Assembly: GCA_947174175.1 (NCBI GenBank) | Contig: CAMWHW010000028.1 | Location: 1-8,597 of the forward strand | Direction: 5' to 3' | DNA from: an uncultured Clostridia bacterium | GTDB lineage: Bacteria; Bacillota; Clostridia; Christensenellales; Borkfalkiaceae | Length of the DNA: 8,597 nucleotides | Part shown: positions 1 through 6,567 of the stretch, piece by piece | How the letters are laid out: each line of letters opens with the position of its first letter | How positions within the stretch are numbered: the stretch's first letter is position 1 | Program-made: the position numbers and the translations under genes | The notes under the pieces: model-generated | The model's database searches: none | Told to the model about the DNA's origin: nothing | What the model saw: the letters and a program-made list of their open reading frames with translations, nothing else

Positions 1-155
1 GCGCCGAACTCTTCAATAATCTGCGCTTCGCTTATTCCCGCATCGCGCTTGTCGGCGTACATTTCCGAAAAGTATGAAAAAAGTTTCTGCTTTTCGTCCT
101 GCGGCATACCCACCAGGTAGCTTTCAACTTCGTCTTTCCATTTGATATAAGTCAT
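1..155 (-). CDS. DUF1700 / HAAS-domain protein, N-terminal part (cut by window edge)
   Basis: Reading leftward from an ATG at 155-153, 51 codons are visible before the window ends. The start MTYIKWKDEVESYL, then MPQDEKQKLFSYFSEMYAD and DAGISEAQIIEEFG, follows the helical pattern of the HAAS/DUF1700 N-terminal domain (a leucine-rich helix, 'LPxxE', a helix ending near 'D', then 'G-x-SExxI'). Members usually continue into several membrane helices, which lie outside the window. The start ATG overlaps the stop of the PadR gene as ATGA, so translation is probably coupled; GGTGG/GGAAAG just upstream can act as ribosome site. From known family context, padR-DUF1700 pairs, often followed by a DUF4097 gene, form small envelope-related regulatory operons. 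What this pair controls is not visible here. Family assignment is from pattern recognition on a partial protein. Confidence 0.8.
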   Translation of the reverse strand, partial: MTYIKWKDEVESYLVGMPQDEKQKLFSYFSEMYADKRDAGISEAQIIEEFG

Positions 156-463
156 CTCTTTCCACCGAAAATTTTGAGATATATTGCGTTTATCGCCTCA
201 AAATCCCTTTTGCTTTCATTCAGTTTTTCAAGACCTGCGTGCGTGATTTTATAATACCGCCTCAGCCTTCCGTTAAATTCCTGCGTACGGGTGGTCACGG
301 CGCCGCCCGCTTCAAGCCTCTTTAAAATGGGGTAGAGCGTGCTTTCGGATATTTCCATTACACCCTGTAAATCAGTTATTATCTTGTATCCGTAACTTTC
401 GCCCTTGCTTATCGCGTACAATACGCAGGCGTCAAGCACTCCTTTTTTAATCTGTGCGTCCAC
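152..463 (-). CDS. PadR-family winged-helix transcriptional repressor
   Basis: This is a 103-residue protein, the usual length of short (type 2) PadR regulators. Residues 1-30 form the first helices, with the family signature LDACVLYAISKGESYGYKI. The recognition helix region ISESTLYPILKRLEAGG follows at about 39-55. The wing carries RLRRYYKITHAGLEKL at about 66-81. The C-terminus is a short dimerisation helix, without the longer coiled coil of type 1 members. The start is GTG at 463-461, chosen because GAGGT lies 8 bases upstream (472-476) and the protein then begins MDAQIKKGVLDA as in the family. It is the first gene of an operon with the downstream DUF1700 gene (ATGA overlap). The promoter contains an inverted repeat, so autorepression is likely, as known for PadR proteins. 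The inducing ligand cannot be inferred. Confidence 0.93.
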   Translation of the reverse strand: MDAQIKKGVLDACVLYAISKGESYGYKIITDLQGVMEISESTLYPILKRLEAGGAVTTRTQEFNGRLRRYYKITHAGLEKLNESKRDFEAINAIYLKIFGGKR

Positions 464-471
464 GCTTCAAT

Positions 472-476
472 ACCTC
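472..476 (-). promoter_or_regulatory. Shine-Dalgarno supporting the GTG start of padR
   Basis: On the minus strand GAGGT lies 8 bases before the GTG at 463-461. There is no in-frame ATG nearby, so this site decides the non-ATG start. Confidence 0.7.
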
Positions 477-486
477 GCTTCGTCTA

Positions 487-507
487 ATACTATACATAAC
501 ATAGTAT
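487..507. promoter_or_regulatory. Inverted repeat, likely PadR operator
   Basis: ATACTAT (487-493) and ATAGTAT (501-507) are perfect inverted repeats separated by 7 bases. They lie across the -10 box and the spacer of the padR promoter. PadR regulators are known to bind AT-rich dyads with this kind of half-site in their own promoters. The assignment rests on position and symmetry. The site also lies in the 91-base gap shared with the divergent germination operon. Confidence 0.65.
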
Positions 508-517
508 GCGCTGTCAA
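489..517 (-). promoter_or_regulatory. SigA-type promoter of padR-DUF1700
   Basis: On the minus strand a perfect -35 box TTGACA (517-512) is separated by 17 bases from TATAGT (494-489). Transcription is predicted to begin near 482, leaving a leader of about 20 bases that carries the GAGGT ribosome site. The spacer and -10 overlap the inverted repeat at 487-507. That placement would let a bound repressor block RNA polymerase. Confidence 0.85.
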
Positions 518-554
518 GTATTTTTATAAAATTATTGCAAAAAATATTTTCGGT

Positions 555-1988
555 ATGAATTATGCACTTAAAGAAAGAATAGAGGAGATCAAGAAAAAAC
601 TCCCCTCGGAAGATATTCTGGTTTTCGAGTTCGACGCGTTTTCGGGCAAGAAGTTCGCTTGTGTTTACGCCGACGGAATAGTCGACAAGAATATGATTGG
701 CGAGCTGGTTATAAAGCCTCTGCGCGCCGCCGACAAGGACGCCACGGCGGAGGAGATAAAAAAACTTCTCGCCTCGCCCGACGTCAAGGACGGCAAAAAC
801 AAGGCGGACGCCATCAAGAATATCTCCGACGGGAACGCCGTTTTATTTATAGACGGAGAAAAGAGCTTTTATATAATTGGCGTAAAAAATCCCCCCGGTC
901 GCTCGGTTGCGGAGCCGCCCACCCAGGTCACGGTTAAGGGACCGAGAGAGGGCTTTACGGAGGATATCAAGGTCAATTTAGGACTTGTGAGAAAGCGCGT
1001 AAAGAGCGATAAATTTCAGGTTAAGACCATATCCGTGGGCGACGAAAGTCAGACCGCGGTTGCAATCTGCTATCTGGACGGAATTTGCCCCAAGGGACTG
1101 CCAGAAAGAATTGAAAAGCAGATATTAGCCAACGAAATCGATATCATTCCCGATTCGTCCTACGTTGCGGGCTTTATTTCGGAGCGCCCCAAGTCGCTTT
1201 TCAAGCGCAACGCCACCTGCGAAAAACCCGACATTTTCTGCGCGAAGATGTGCGAGGGAAGGGTGGGAATAATAGTCGACGGCTCGCCGATTGCGCTTAC
1301 CGTGCCGTATATGCTGGTCGAAGATTTTCAGGCGGCGGAGGACTATTACGCGGTCAGCTACCGTTCGACCATACTGCGCATACTCAGGCTGACGGCGGTA
1401 ATACTCGGCATACTGATGCCCGCAATTTACGTATGCGCACAGCTGTTTAAAATCGAACTGATTCCCGCACAGCTTTTATTCAAAATAGCAAGCTCGGTTG
1501 CGGGCATACCGCTGTCGCCGAGCGTGGAAATATTCTTTACGCTTTTCGTGCTGGAAGTATTAAACGAAGCTTCCATACGAATGCCCAAGTACGTTGGTCT
1601 GGCGCTGTCGGTAGTGGGCGCGCTGGTGCTGGGCGACACGGCGGTAAAGGCGGGAATTATTTCAACGCCCGCGGTCATCATAATCGCGTTCTCGGCAATA
1701 TGCCTTTACACCGTGCCCGACCTCGTGGAAACTTCCACGACGCTCAGACTGCTGTTTTTAATAATAGCGGGCTCGGTGGGAACCTTCGGCATAGTGCTTT
1801 GTATAGCGTTCTTAATGTGCTATCTGGTCACCGAGCAGGACTACGGCGTGCCGCTTCTTGCGCCCTACGCGCCGCTTATAGTCAGTGATATGCGCGACAG
1901 TCTTTACAAGTCGAATTTATATACGCTGGATAAGCGTCCGCGCGTACTCAAAACGCAAAACCAAGTGAGGTTAAAGTCAAAGAAATGA
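555..1988 (+). CDS. Spore germinant receptor, A subunit (GerAA/GerKA family)
   Basis: This 477-residue protein has family-typical length. It would be a subunit of the inner-membrane germinant receptor that senses nutrients in dormant spores. The N-terminal soluble part (about 1-270) shows LKERIEEIKKKL, YADGIVDKNMI, LVIKPL and the family hallmark GPREGFTED at 129-137, followed by N-L-x-L-x-RKRVK. The membrane part has helices at about 276-297, 323-338, 348-368, 370-387 and 400-424. It includes the conserved stretch VLEVLNEASIRMPKYVG and ends with GVPLLAPYAPL (430-441) and RPRVLK. The ATG at 555 is chosen because the protein then aligns with the family N-terminus. The reading frame is open further upstream, but that extension would run through the PadR promoter. 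No clear Shine-Dalgarno is present. It overlaps the B gene by ATGA. Which paralogue (and which nutrient) cannot be told. Confidence 0.93.
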   Translation: MNYALKERIEEIKKKLPSEDILVFEFDAFSGKKFACVYADGIVDKNMIGELVIKPLRAADKDATAEEIKKLLASPDVKDGKNKADAIKNISDGNAVLFIDGEKSFYIIGVKNPPGRSVAEPPTQVTVKGPREGFTEDIKVNLGLVRKRVKSDKFQVKTISVGDESQTAVAICYLDGICPKGLPERIEKQILANEIDIIPDSSYVAGFISERPKSLFKRNATCEKPDIFCAKMCEGRVGIIVDGSPIALTVPYMLVEDFQAAEDYYAVSYRSTILRILRLTAVILGILMPAIYVCAQLFKIELIPAQLLFKIASSVAGIPLSPSVEIFFTLFVLEVLNEASIRMPKYVGLALSVVGALVLGDTAVKAGIISTPAVIIIAFSAICLYTVPDLVETSTTLRLLFLIIAGSVGTFGIVLCIAFLMCYLVTEQDYGVPLLAPYAPLIVSDMRDSLYKSNLYTLDKRPRVLKTQNQVRLKSKK

Positions 1989-3055
1989 AGGACAAAATTT
2001 CGGTAAGGCAAATATGCTTTATTTTAGTCGCGTACAACGCGGCGACAAAACTGCTTTTATATCCCACCAACGCCGCAAGCGCAGTGGGCAACGCGCTCAT
2101 CTTTTCCGCGCTGTTCAATCTCGTGTTGCAGACTATAATAATATGGTCGGTGTCGTTTTTAAGCTCGCGCACGGATAAGTCGTTTTTCGAGCTTCTGGAA
2201 AACACTTTCGGCAGAGTGGTTGCAAGAATAATCTACGCGTTTTTCGCGTTGTATTTCCTTGCTTCCGCCGTAATACCCATGAACGAACAGCAGCTTCTGG
2301 TGCACGACGCTTTCTACGATACCATACCGTCGCTGATGGTGTTCCTGCCGTTCTTTATCTTTTCGGTATACGCTGGCGTAAAGTCGTTCACCAACGTCGG
2401 CAGATGCGCGGATATGTGCTTCCCGGTGTTCATAATTACCGTCGCGTGCTTTCTCATTATGTCGGTTGCGGAGGGGGACTTTACCAACCTTCTGCCCATA
2501 ATGCGGCAACCCGTGTTGAAGGTGGCGGGAATGAGTTTGTCGTCGCTCTTCCGCTTTTCGGAAAGCGCGTTCCTGTTGATGTTTATGGGACACTACAAGT
2601 ACAAGAAGGGCGACGCGGCAAAGCTTACTGTATCGTACGCCGCGGGCGGACTTGCGGTCATTGCGCTTATGGCTTCGTTCTACGCGCTGTACGGTCCGCT
2701 CGCGCCCACGCGTTCGTTCCTCTTAAACAACATTTCGGTGTTCTTCCCCATAGTCGGCTTCGGCGGCAGGGTGGATCTGTTCGTGGTATACGCGTTCGAC
2801 CTCGTGGTGCGGTTCGCAATAGTTTTAAACGGTCAGGCGTGCGTGCACTGTCTGTGCTTAACGTTCAACAAGAACTGGCGCATCGTGTACTCGCTGTGCG
2901 CAAACGCGGTGCTGATTGCCATTACCTTTCTTGCAAACAATAATTTTACGGTACTGCAAAAGATTGCGGGCGACTGGATGTGGATACCCGCGGTGCTGTT
3001 CGCTTATCTTATACCCGTGCTCGCCTGGGCGCTGAGAAGGAGGTCGAGAAAATGA
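1985..3055 (+). CDS. Spore germinant receptor, B subunit (GerAB-type endospore germination permease)
   Basis: This is a 356-residue, strongly hydrophobic protein with about ten membrane helices, near residues 9-27, 36-58, 79-98, 114-131, 144-161, 188-202, 215-236, 262-283, 299-317 and 330-350. Family marks are the start KISVRQICFILVAYN, the YPTNAASAVGNA segment after helix 1, and GDFTNLLPIM (164-173) after helix 5. The last corresponds to the usual 'N-L-x-P' segment. It ends with a basic tail, RRRSRK. In the APC superfamily-like GerAB proteins this subunit is thought to hold the germinant-binding pocket. The ATG at 1985 overlaps the stop of the A gene (ATGA). The nearest purine-rich ribosome site, GTGAGG, is rather far (14 bases), so translation is probably coupled. 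Identification is from fold pattern and position between A and C subunits. Confidence 0.92.
   Translation: MKDKISVRQICFILVAYNAATKLLLYPTNAASAVGNALIFSALFNLVLQTIIIWSVSFLSSRTDKSFFELLENTFGRVVARIIYAFFALYFLASAVIPMNEQQLLVHDAFYDTIPSLMVFLPFFIFSVYAGVKSFTNVGRCADMCFPVFIITVACFLIMSVAEGDFTNLLPIMRQPVLKVAGMSLSSLFRFSESAFLLMFMGHYKYKKGDAAKLTVSYAAGGLAVIALMASFYALYGPLAPTRSFLLNNISVFFPIVGFGGRVDLFVVYAFDLVVRFAIVLNGQACVHCLCLTFNKNWRIVYSLCANAVLIAITFLANNNFTVLQKIAGDWMWIPAVLFAYLIPVLAWALRRRSRK
3038..3043 (+). promoter_or_regulatory. Consensus Shine-Dalgarno fixing the start of the C subunit gene
   Basis: A perfect AGGAGG lies inside the end of the B gene, 8 bases before the ATG at 3052. It supports that start over an upstream in-frame ATG at 2980, which has no such site. 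Confidence 0.85.
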
Positions 3056-4245
3056 AAAGACCCCGCTTAAAATACGCGCTCAGCGTAGTATATCTTCTGG
3101 TGTTTGCCGCGCTCGCCTTTCTGTTTTTCACGAACGATTTCGGCTTGCTCGATTTAAGAAAGACCTCGGTCGTTATCGGCGTGGCGCTCGATATCGAGGA
3201 TGACGACGTCGTTCTAACCGCACAGCTTGCCGTGCCCCAGCCTGCCGAAAACGGCGAAAACACCAAGTTCAACGTGGTCACTGGCAAGGGCGTTACGGTC
3301 GCCGCGGCGTTGAACGAAGTCAACGTCAAGACTGGCTTCTATCCCAAAATGGTCTTTTGCAAGCTGATAGTGCTGGGCGAAAGCTGTTTTGATAGGGATC
3401 TGACCGAACTTTTAGACTACTTTTACCGCAACGAATATACGGGGCTGACTTTGAGCGTAGCCGCGTGCGAGGGCAAGGCTTCCGAGCTGATTTCCCAGCA
3501 GTTCCCGTGCGGCAACTCGGCAACCGACGTCATAGACAAGCTGCTCTCGTCGGAGGCTCAGGCTTCGGGCAACGTTGCGGCGACCACGGTTAAGGAGCTG
3601 GGCGAAAAGCTGTTTTCCAAGAGCGCGTGCGCCTATATGCCTTTCCTTGAAAACGGAATTCTGGAAGAGAGCGGCGGTGAAGGAGGCGGCGAAGGCGGCG
3701 GCTCGGGCGGAAGCGGCGGCGGTGCCGGCGGTCAATGCGAGGAAAGCGAGCTGACCTGCAACAAGTGCGCCGTGTTCTCGGGCGGCTACTGCAAGGGCGT
3801 GTTGCCCAAGGAGCAGACCTTTGCGCTCACCCTTTTATTCAGCGAAGTAAAGCATGCGTTTCTGGAAAGCGCCGACGGTGACGAGGAGCGCGTTCTCGGA
3901 CTGAGGGACTGCAATGGCGGCGTAGATTTGAAGATAGAGGACGGTTCGCCCGTCGTGGAATTCAGCTTTAAATCTACCGCAAAGGTGCAGGACGAAGAGA
4001 ACGGTTTTTCGACCGAGCACGCAAAAGCGGAAAGAGTAAAGCCCGAAGTTTTAAGGGCGGGCGAAGAGACGATAAGCGGTCTGTTCGAATCGCTTTTCGA
4101 AAGTGCGCGCGCGATGGAATGCGACGTTTTCGGACTGCGCACCATGCTGTATAAAAAGTACTACGGCAAGTACGAGCAGTACGCCGACGGGCTGTATAAC
4201 GACGTCACGGTAAAAACTTCCGTAAAGCTTAAAAGTTCGTTATAA
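3052..4245 (+). CDS. Spore germinant receptor, C subunit (Ger(x)C family) without lipobox cysteine
   Basis: This is a 397-residue protein. Residues 8-26 form one hydrophobic helix. They are followed by LRKTSVVIGVALDIEDDD (about 35-52) and VVLTAQLAVPQ (53-63), matching the start of the Ger(x)C fold ('x-x-VxGIGID...LTxQ...P'). Normal members are lipoproteins with a cysteine right after the hydrophobic segment. Here the first cysteine is residue 103, so the protein must be held by an uncleaved helix. Residues 208-227 are a glycine/serine-rich linker. They are followed by four cysteines (229, 236, 239, 247) around CAVFSGGYCKGVL, the usual start of the second domain. The C-terminal domain ends with FGLRTMLYKKYY and VKTSVKLKSSL, typical of the family. 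It is the last gene of the operon and overlaps B by ATGA. It would act on the outer face of the spore inner membrane. Confidence 0.88.
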   Translation: MKRPRLKYALSVVYLLVFAALAFLFFTNDFGLLDLRKTSVVIGVALDIEDDDVVLTAQLAVPQPAENGENTKFNVVTGKGVTVAAALNEVNVKTGFYPKMVFCKLIVLGESCFDRDLTELLDYFYRNEYTGLTLSVAACEGKASELISQQFPCGNSATDVIDKLLSSEAQASGNVAATTVKELGEKLFSKSACAYMPFLENGILEESGGEGGGEGGGSGGSGGGAGGQCEESELTCNKCAVFSGGYCKGVLPKEQTFALTLLFSEVKHAFLESADGDEERVLGLRDCNGGVDLKIEDGSPVVEFSFKSTAKVQDEENGFSTEHAKAERVKPEVLRAGEETISGLFESLFESARAMECDVFGLRTMLYKKYYGKYEQYADGLYNDVTVKTSVKLKSSL

Positions 4246-4259
4246 AACAGCAATATAAG

Positions 4260-4303
4260 GGGCGGAGCGCGAAAAATTCGCGCTCCGCCCGAACGGTTTT
4301 TTT
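4260..4303 (+). terminator. Intrinsic terminator after the germinant receptor operon
   Basis: GGGCGGAGCGCGAA (4260-4273) pairs perfectly with 4277-4290 around an AAA loop, giving a 14-pair stem. A run of seven T follows at 4297-4303, after six intervening bases. That spacing is longer than ideal. The hairpin lies between two converging genes (4245 and 4312) and may also slow transcription from the other side, although the minus-strand side lacks a clear T run. Confidence 0.8.
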
Positions 4304-4311
4304 ACGGTATT

Positions 4312-4860
4312 TTATCCTATGCTGATATGCGCAAGCGTTTCGATTATTAAACGTGACAGCATTTTTATATCCTTTTCGGTCACCTCTTCGGGGTGATTTT
4401 CGGAAAGGATATCGGCAATTTTTTTCGCGCCGTCACCCGTCACGTCGCGCTCGATTGCCTGCGCTATGCGCGCGGCTGTTTGTTCCGTCTGCTCGTCGGG
4501 AACGTAGCCGTCAATCAGTGTTGCAATCACGCCTTCGGTCGCGCTCACGCTCTTTTTGCCGCGCATAAACTGTTCGTACCAGACGTAGATTACGGTGGAA
4601 AGCGCTCCCACGGAAAAGCCGTGTTCTATCACCTCCACGTAGTTGTCGGCAACGAATTTAAAGCTTAAATGCAGCAGCGCCGCGTAGCCCGCGTACAGCA
4701 AGCTTCCCACTATGAAGGGAAGGAAGGTAAGCGCCTGCTTGCGGCGTTTTTTAAAGAGTGTGACTTTTGCGATCTGCACCAGAATACAGGTTGCCGCGGC
4801 TAGCGCAATCACGTCCAGACCGTAAAAAGTAAAGGTGTCTATAATTTTAATTATGGTCAA
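4312..4860 (-). CDS. Hypothetical membrane protein, three predicted helices
   Basis: This 182-residue protein was not recognised as a known family. Three hydrophobic segments are visible at about 13-35, 43-66 and 81-96, with a basic loop KKRRK (37-41) between the first two. The rest (about 100-182) is polar and helical, beginning GKKSVSATEG and containing VPDEQTEQTAARIAQAIERD. The basic loop would place residues 37-41 in the cytoplasm by the positive-inside rule and, with three helices, leave the C-terminal domain outside. However, the KK after helix 3 contradicts this, so topology is open. The start is TTG at 4860-4858: no in-frame ATG is near, and AAGGAGA precedes it at a good distance. It is a single gene, converging on the germinant operon and divergent from trmB. 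Codon use resembles the neighbours. Confidence 0.75.
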   Translation of the reverse strand: MTIIKIIDTFTFYGLDVIALAAATCILVQIAKVTLFKKRRKQALTFLPFIVGSLLYAGYAALLHLSFKFVADNYVEVIEHGFSVGALSTVIYVWYEQFMRGKKSVSATEGVIATLIDGYVPDEQTEQTAARIAQAIERDVTGDGAKKIADILSENHPEEVTEKDIKMLSRLIIETLAHISIG

Positions 4861-4866
4861 AATGCT

Positions 4867-4871
4867 CTCCT
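4867..4871 (-). promoter_or_regulatory. Shine-Dalgarno supporting the TTG start
   Basis: AGGAG (within AAGGAGA on the minus strand) lies 6 bases before the TTG at 4860-4858. It is the evidence for this unusual start codon. Confidence 0.75.
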
Positions 4872-4976
4872 TTTCAAAATTATTTTCACCCGACTTAATT
4901 TACTTATAACTTTGCGCGCGCGGAATAAAACGCGGCAATTTAAAATAAAAATAAAATTAACCCGTGCGCATTTCAC

Positions 4977-5005
4977 TTGCAACGCGGGGCGGTATGTGAT
5001 AAAAT
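4977..5005 (+). promoter_or_regulatory. Promoter of trmB, predicted to give a leaderless transcript
   Basis: TTGCAA (4977-4982) is followed by a 17-base spacer and TAAAAT (5000-5005), preceded by TG at 4997-4998 (an extended -10). The predicted first transcribed base is 5012 plus or minus one, and the ATG of trmB is at 5013. No Shine-Dalgarno sequence lies before the ATG. The first 15 bases, TTGCAA-N-GCGGGGCG, recur with one difference in the queH promoter (8198-8184, minus strand). Confidence 0.8.
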
Positions 5006-5012
5006 TCCGCTT

Positions 5013-5681
5013 ATGAGAATGCACAGAAAATCACACTTAGATGAAAGACTTTCGGCGTGCGGCGATATTTTAACGATTGCCGATTTAACCGACAAGAATA
5101 TGAAGCACGCCGCCGCGGAAAGGGAGGAGCTGGACTTTTGTAAGCTCTTTAAAAACGCCAACCCCGTCCGTCTGGAAATAGGCTGTGGCAAGGGCAAATT
5201 CGTATGCGAGCTTGCGGCGCGCAACCCCGAAATCAACTTCGTTGCGGTTGAAAAAATTTCCAACGTTTTAATTGAAGCAGTGGAAAGGGCAAAGGCGGAA
5301 AATCTTAAAAACGTACACTTTATAAACAGCGCAGCCGAGGTGCTGCCGCGCTATATAAAGGAGGGGTCGGTTGATAAAATCTATCTCAATTTTTCCAACC
5401 CTCTGCCCAAGCTCGGCTACGTCAAACAGCGCCTCACTCACCCGCGTTTTCTGAATATGTACAGGACGCTTTTGAAGGACGGCGGCGAAATAGTGCAGAA
5501 GACTGACGACGGCGATTTTTACCGTTTTTCGCTGGAAAGCTATGCTGAGTGCGGCTATGAAATTTTGGAAAAGTGCGAGGACCTGGCAGCGTTTGCCGAC
5601 CCCGAAAATATAGTCACTGAACACGAAAAACGCTTTTCGGATATGGGCAAAAATATTTACAGGATAATTGCAAAAAGTTAA
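5013..5681 (+). CDS. trmB: tRNA (guanine-N7-)-methyltransferase TrmB
   Basis: This 222-residue cytoplasmic enzyme is expected to place N7-methyl on G46 of tRNA using S-adenosylmethionine. It begins MRMHRK, matching the family start (MRxRxK), which picks the ATG at 5013 over an in-frame TTG at 4977. Residues 52-63 (VRLEIGCGKGKF) are the SAM-binding glycine loop. NPEINFVAVEK (71-81) ends in the acidic SAM contact, and QKTDDGDFY (162-170) and TEHEKRFSDMG (202-212) match the conserved C-terminal motifs. The signature FSDPWPKxRHxKRRL reads FSNPLPKLGYVKQRL (127-141) here, so the acidic residue and tryptophan are missing. Overall match is still clear and the length is normal. The metallophosphoesterase gene starts directly after the stop, so both are probably one transcript. 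The promoter predicts a leaderless mRNA. Confidence 0.92.
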   Translation: MRMHRKSHLDERLSACGDILTIADLTDKNMKHAAAEREELDFCKLFKNANPVRLEIGCGKGKFVCELAARNPEINFVAVEKISNVLIEAVERAKAENLKNVHFINSAAEVLPRYIKEGSVDKIYLNFSNPLPKLGYVKQRLTHPRFLNMYRTLLKDGGEIVQKTDDGDFYRFSLESYAECGYEILEKCEDLAAFADPENIVTEHEKRFSDMGKNIYRIIAKS

Positions 5682-6494
5682 ATGGAACCGCTATATATCG
5701 TGTTGATTTGCGGCGGATGCGTGCTTTTTATATTGATAATTACCGCGTTCGTGCTCTTTTCGAACAACTGCATAACACGCTCCGACTACGTTGTGGAAAG
5801 TGAAAAAGCGCCCGAAAAGAGCGTGAAAATAGTGCACCTTTCCGACCTGCACGGCAAGCGCTTCGGCAAGGGCAATAAACGGCTGGTTGCGCGCGTAAAG
5901 GGGTGCAACCCCGACTTTATAGCAATCACGGGCGACATCATTCACAAGTACCGCGAACGCGATATTCAGGCGGCTTTGGGGGTGTGCGAAAAGCTTGCAA
6001 AAGTCGCGCCCGTGTACTACGTCAGCGGCAATCACGAAATGCGCAGCACGCGCTACCGCACCTTTTCAGAAAAGCTTAAAGAGGCGGGCGCAAACGTGCT
6101 TGACGACCAAAGTGTTACTGCGTTCGGCGTTAACATAACGGGTGTAAATTGCGCGCATATCAAGGGCGGAAAGTTCTATAAGCTGAACGACGGCGAAGGG
6201 TGCAATATTCTGCTTGCGCACCTGCCGCAGTATATCGATAAGTACGCTATGGCGGGATACGATTTAACCCTTTGCGGTCACGCGCACGGCGGACAGTGGC
6301 GGCTGCCGTTTACGGGCGTGGGCTTCTATTCGCCGGGGCAGGGACTGTTCCCCAAATACACCTCGGGAGTGCACTCGTGCGGCAATATGCGGCAGGTAAT
6401 ATCGCGCGGACTGGGCAATTCGCAGTGCCCGTTGCGCCTTTTCAACCGCCCGGAGATTGTAACGGTCACTCTGCGCCGTCCCGAAAGTGAGTGA
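5682..6494 (+). CDS. Membrane-anchored calcineurin-like metallophosphoesterase (YkuE-like)
   Basis: This 270-residue protein has one N-terminal membrane helix (about 5-26) followed by a metallophosphoesterase domain. The full set of metal-binding motifs is present: D55 and H57 in LSDLH, D85 in TGDII, N117 and H118 in GNHE, H180 in LLAH, and H200 and H202 in CGHAHGGQ. The tail RPEIVTVTLR is typical of the YkuE/LpxG-like branch. Such enzymes hydrolyse phosphodiesters or pyrophosphates at the membrane; the substrate here is unknown. The HAHGGQ motif followed by a G-x-G-FYSPGQGL segment fits YkuE-like proteins. The ATG touches the trmB stop codon with no gap and no strong ribosome site, so it depends on trmB transcription and probably on coupled translation. 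The hairpin at 6516-6554 ends the unit. Confidence 0.93.
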   Translation: MEPLYIVLICGGCVLFILIITAFVLFSNNCITRSDYVVESEKAPEKSVKIVHLSDLHGKRFGKGNKRLVARVKGCNPDFIAITGDIIHKYRERDIQAALGVCEKLAKVAPVYYVSGNHEMRSTRYRTFSEKLKEAGANVLDDQSVTAFGVNITGVNCAHIKGGKFYKLNDGEGCNILLAHLPQYIDKYAMAGYDLTLCGHAHGGQWRLPFTGVGFYSPGQGLFPKYTSGVHSCGNMRQVISRGLGNSQCPLRLFNRPEIVTVTLRRPESE

Positions 6495-6515
6495 AAATTT
6501 CAATAAAATTTAAAA

Positions 6516-6554
6516 GCGCCCGCGCAAATTTTTTTGCGCGGGCGCCCTTTTTTT
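6516..6554 (+). terminator. Strong intrinsic terminator, probably bidirectional
   Basis: GCGCCCGCGCAAA (6516-6528) pairs with 6533-6545 around a four-T loop, and seven T follow at 6548-6554. On the minus strand the same hairpin is followed by TTTTAAATTTTA, so it can also stop the carbamoyltransferase transcript coming from the right. Confidence 0.92.
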
Positions 6555-6567
6555 AATATTGATTTTA

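Noticed and set aside
504..533. Possible forespore sigma-G promoter for the germination operon (GTATG then an AT-rich TATAAAA box)
   Set aside because: The -35 fits GHATR, but the -10 matches CATNMTA poorly and the spacing is off. It is too weak to list as a feature.
535..540. TTGCAA before the germinant receptor A gene, as a third copy of the shared promoter block
   Set aside because: It lacks the GCGGGGCG part and only 14 bases separate it from the ATG, so it cannot act as a -35 box for this gene.
405..554. 50-codon upstream extension of the germinant receptor A gene
   Set aside because: It would run through the padR coding start, its promoter and operator. The family N-terminus begins at the ATG at 555.
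2159..2593. A 144-residue open frame on the minus strand
   Set aside because: It is antisense to the clearly identified B-subunit permease gene and has a shadow-like composition.
4977..5012. Longer TrmB starting at TTG 4977
   Set aside because: The TTG is the first half of the TTGCAA promoter box, no ribosome site precedes it, and the family start MRM begins at 5013.
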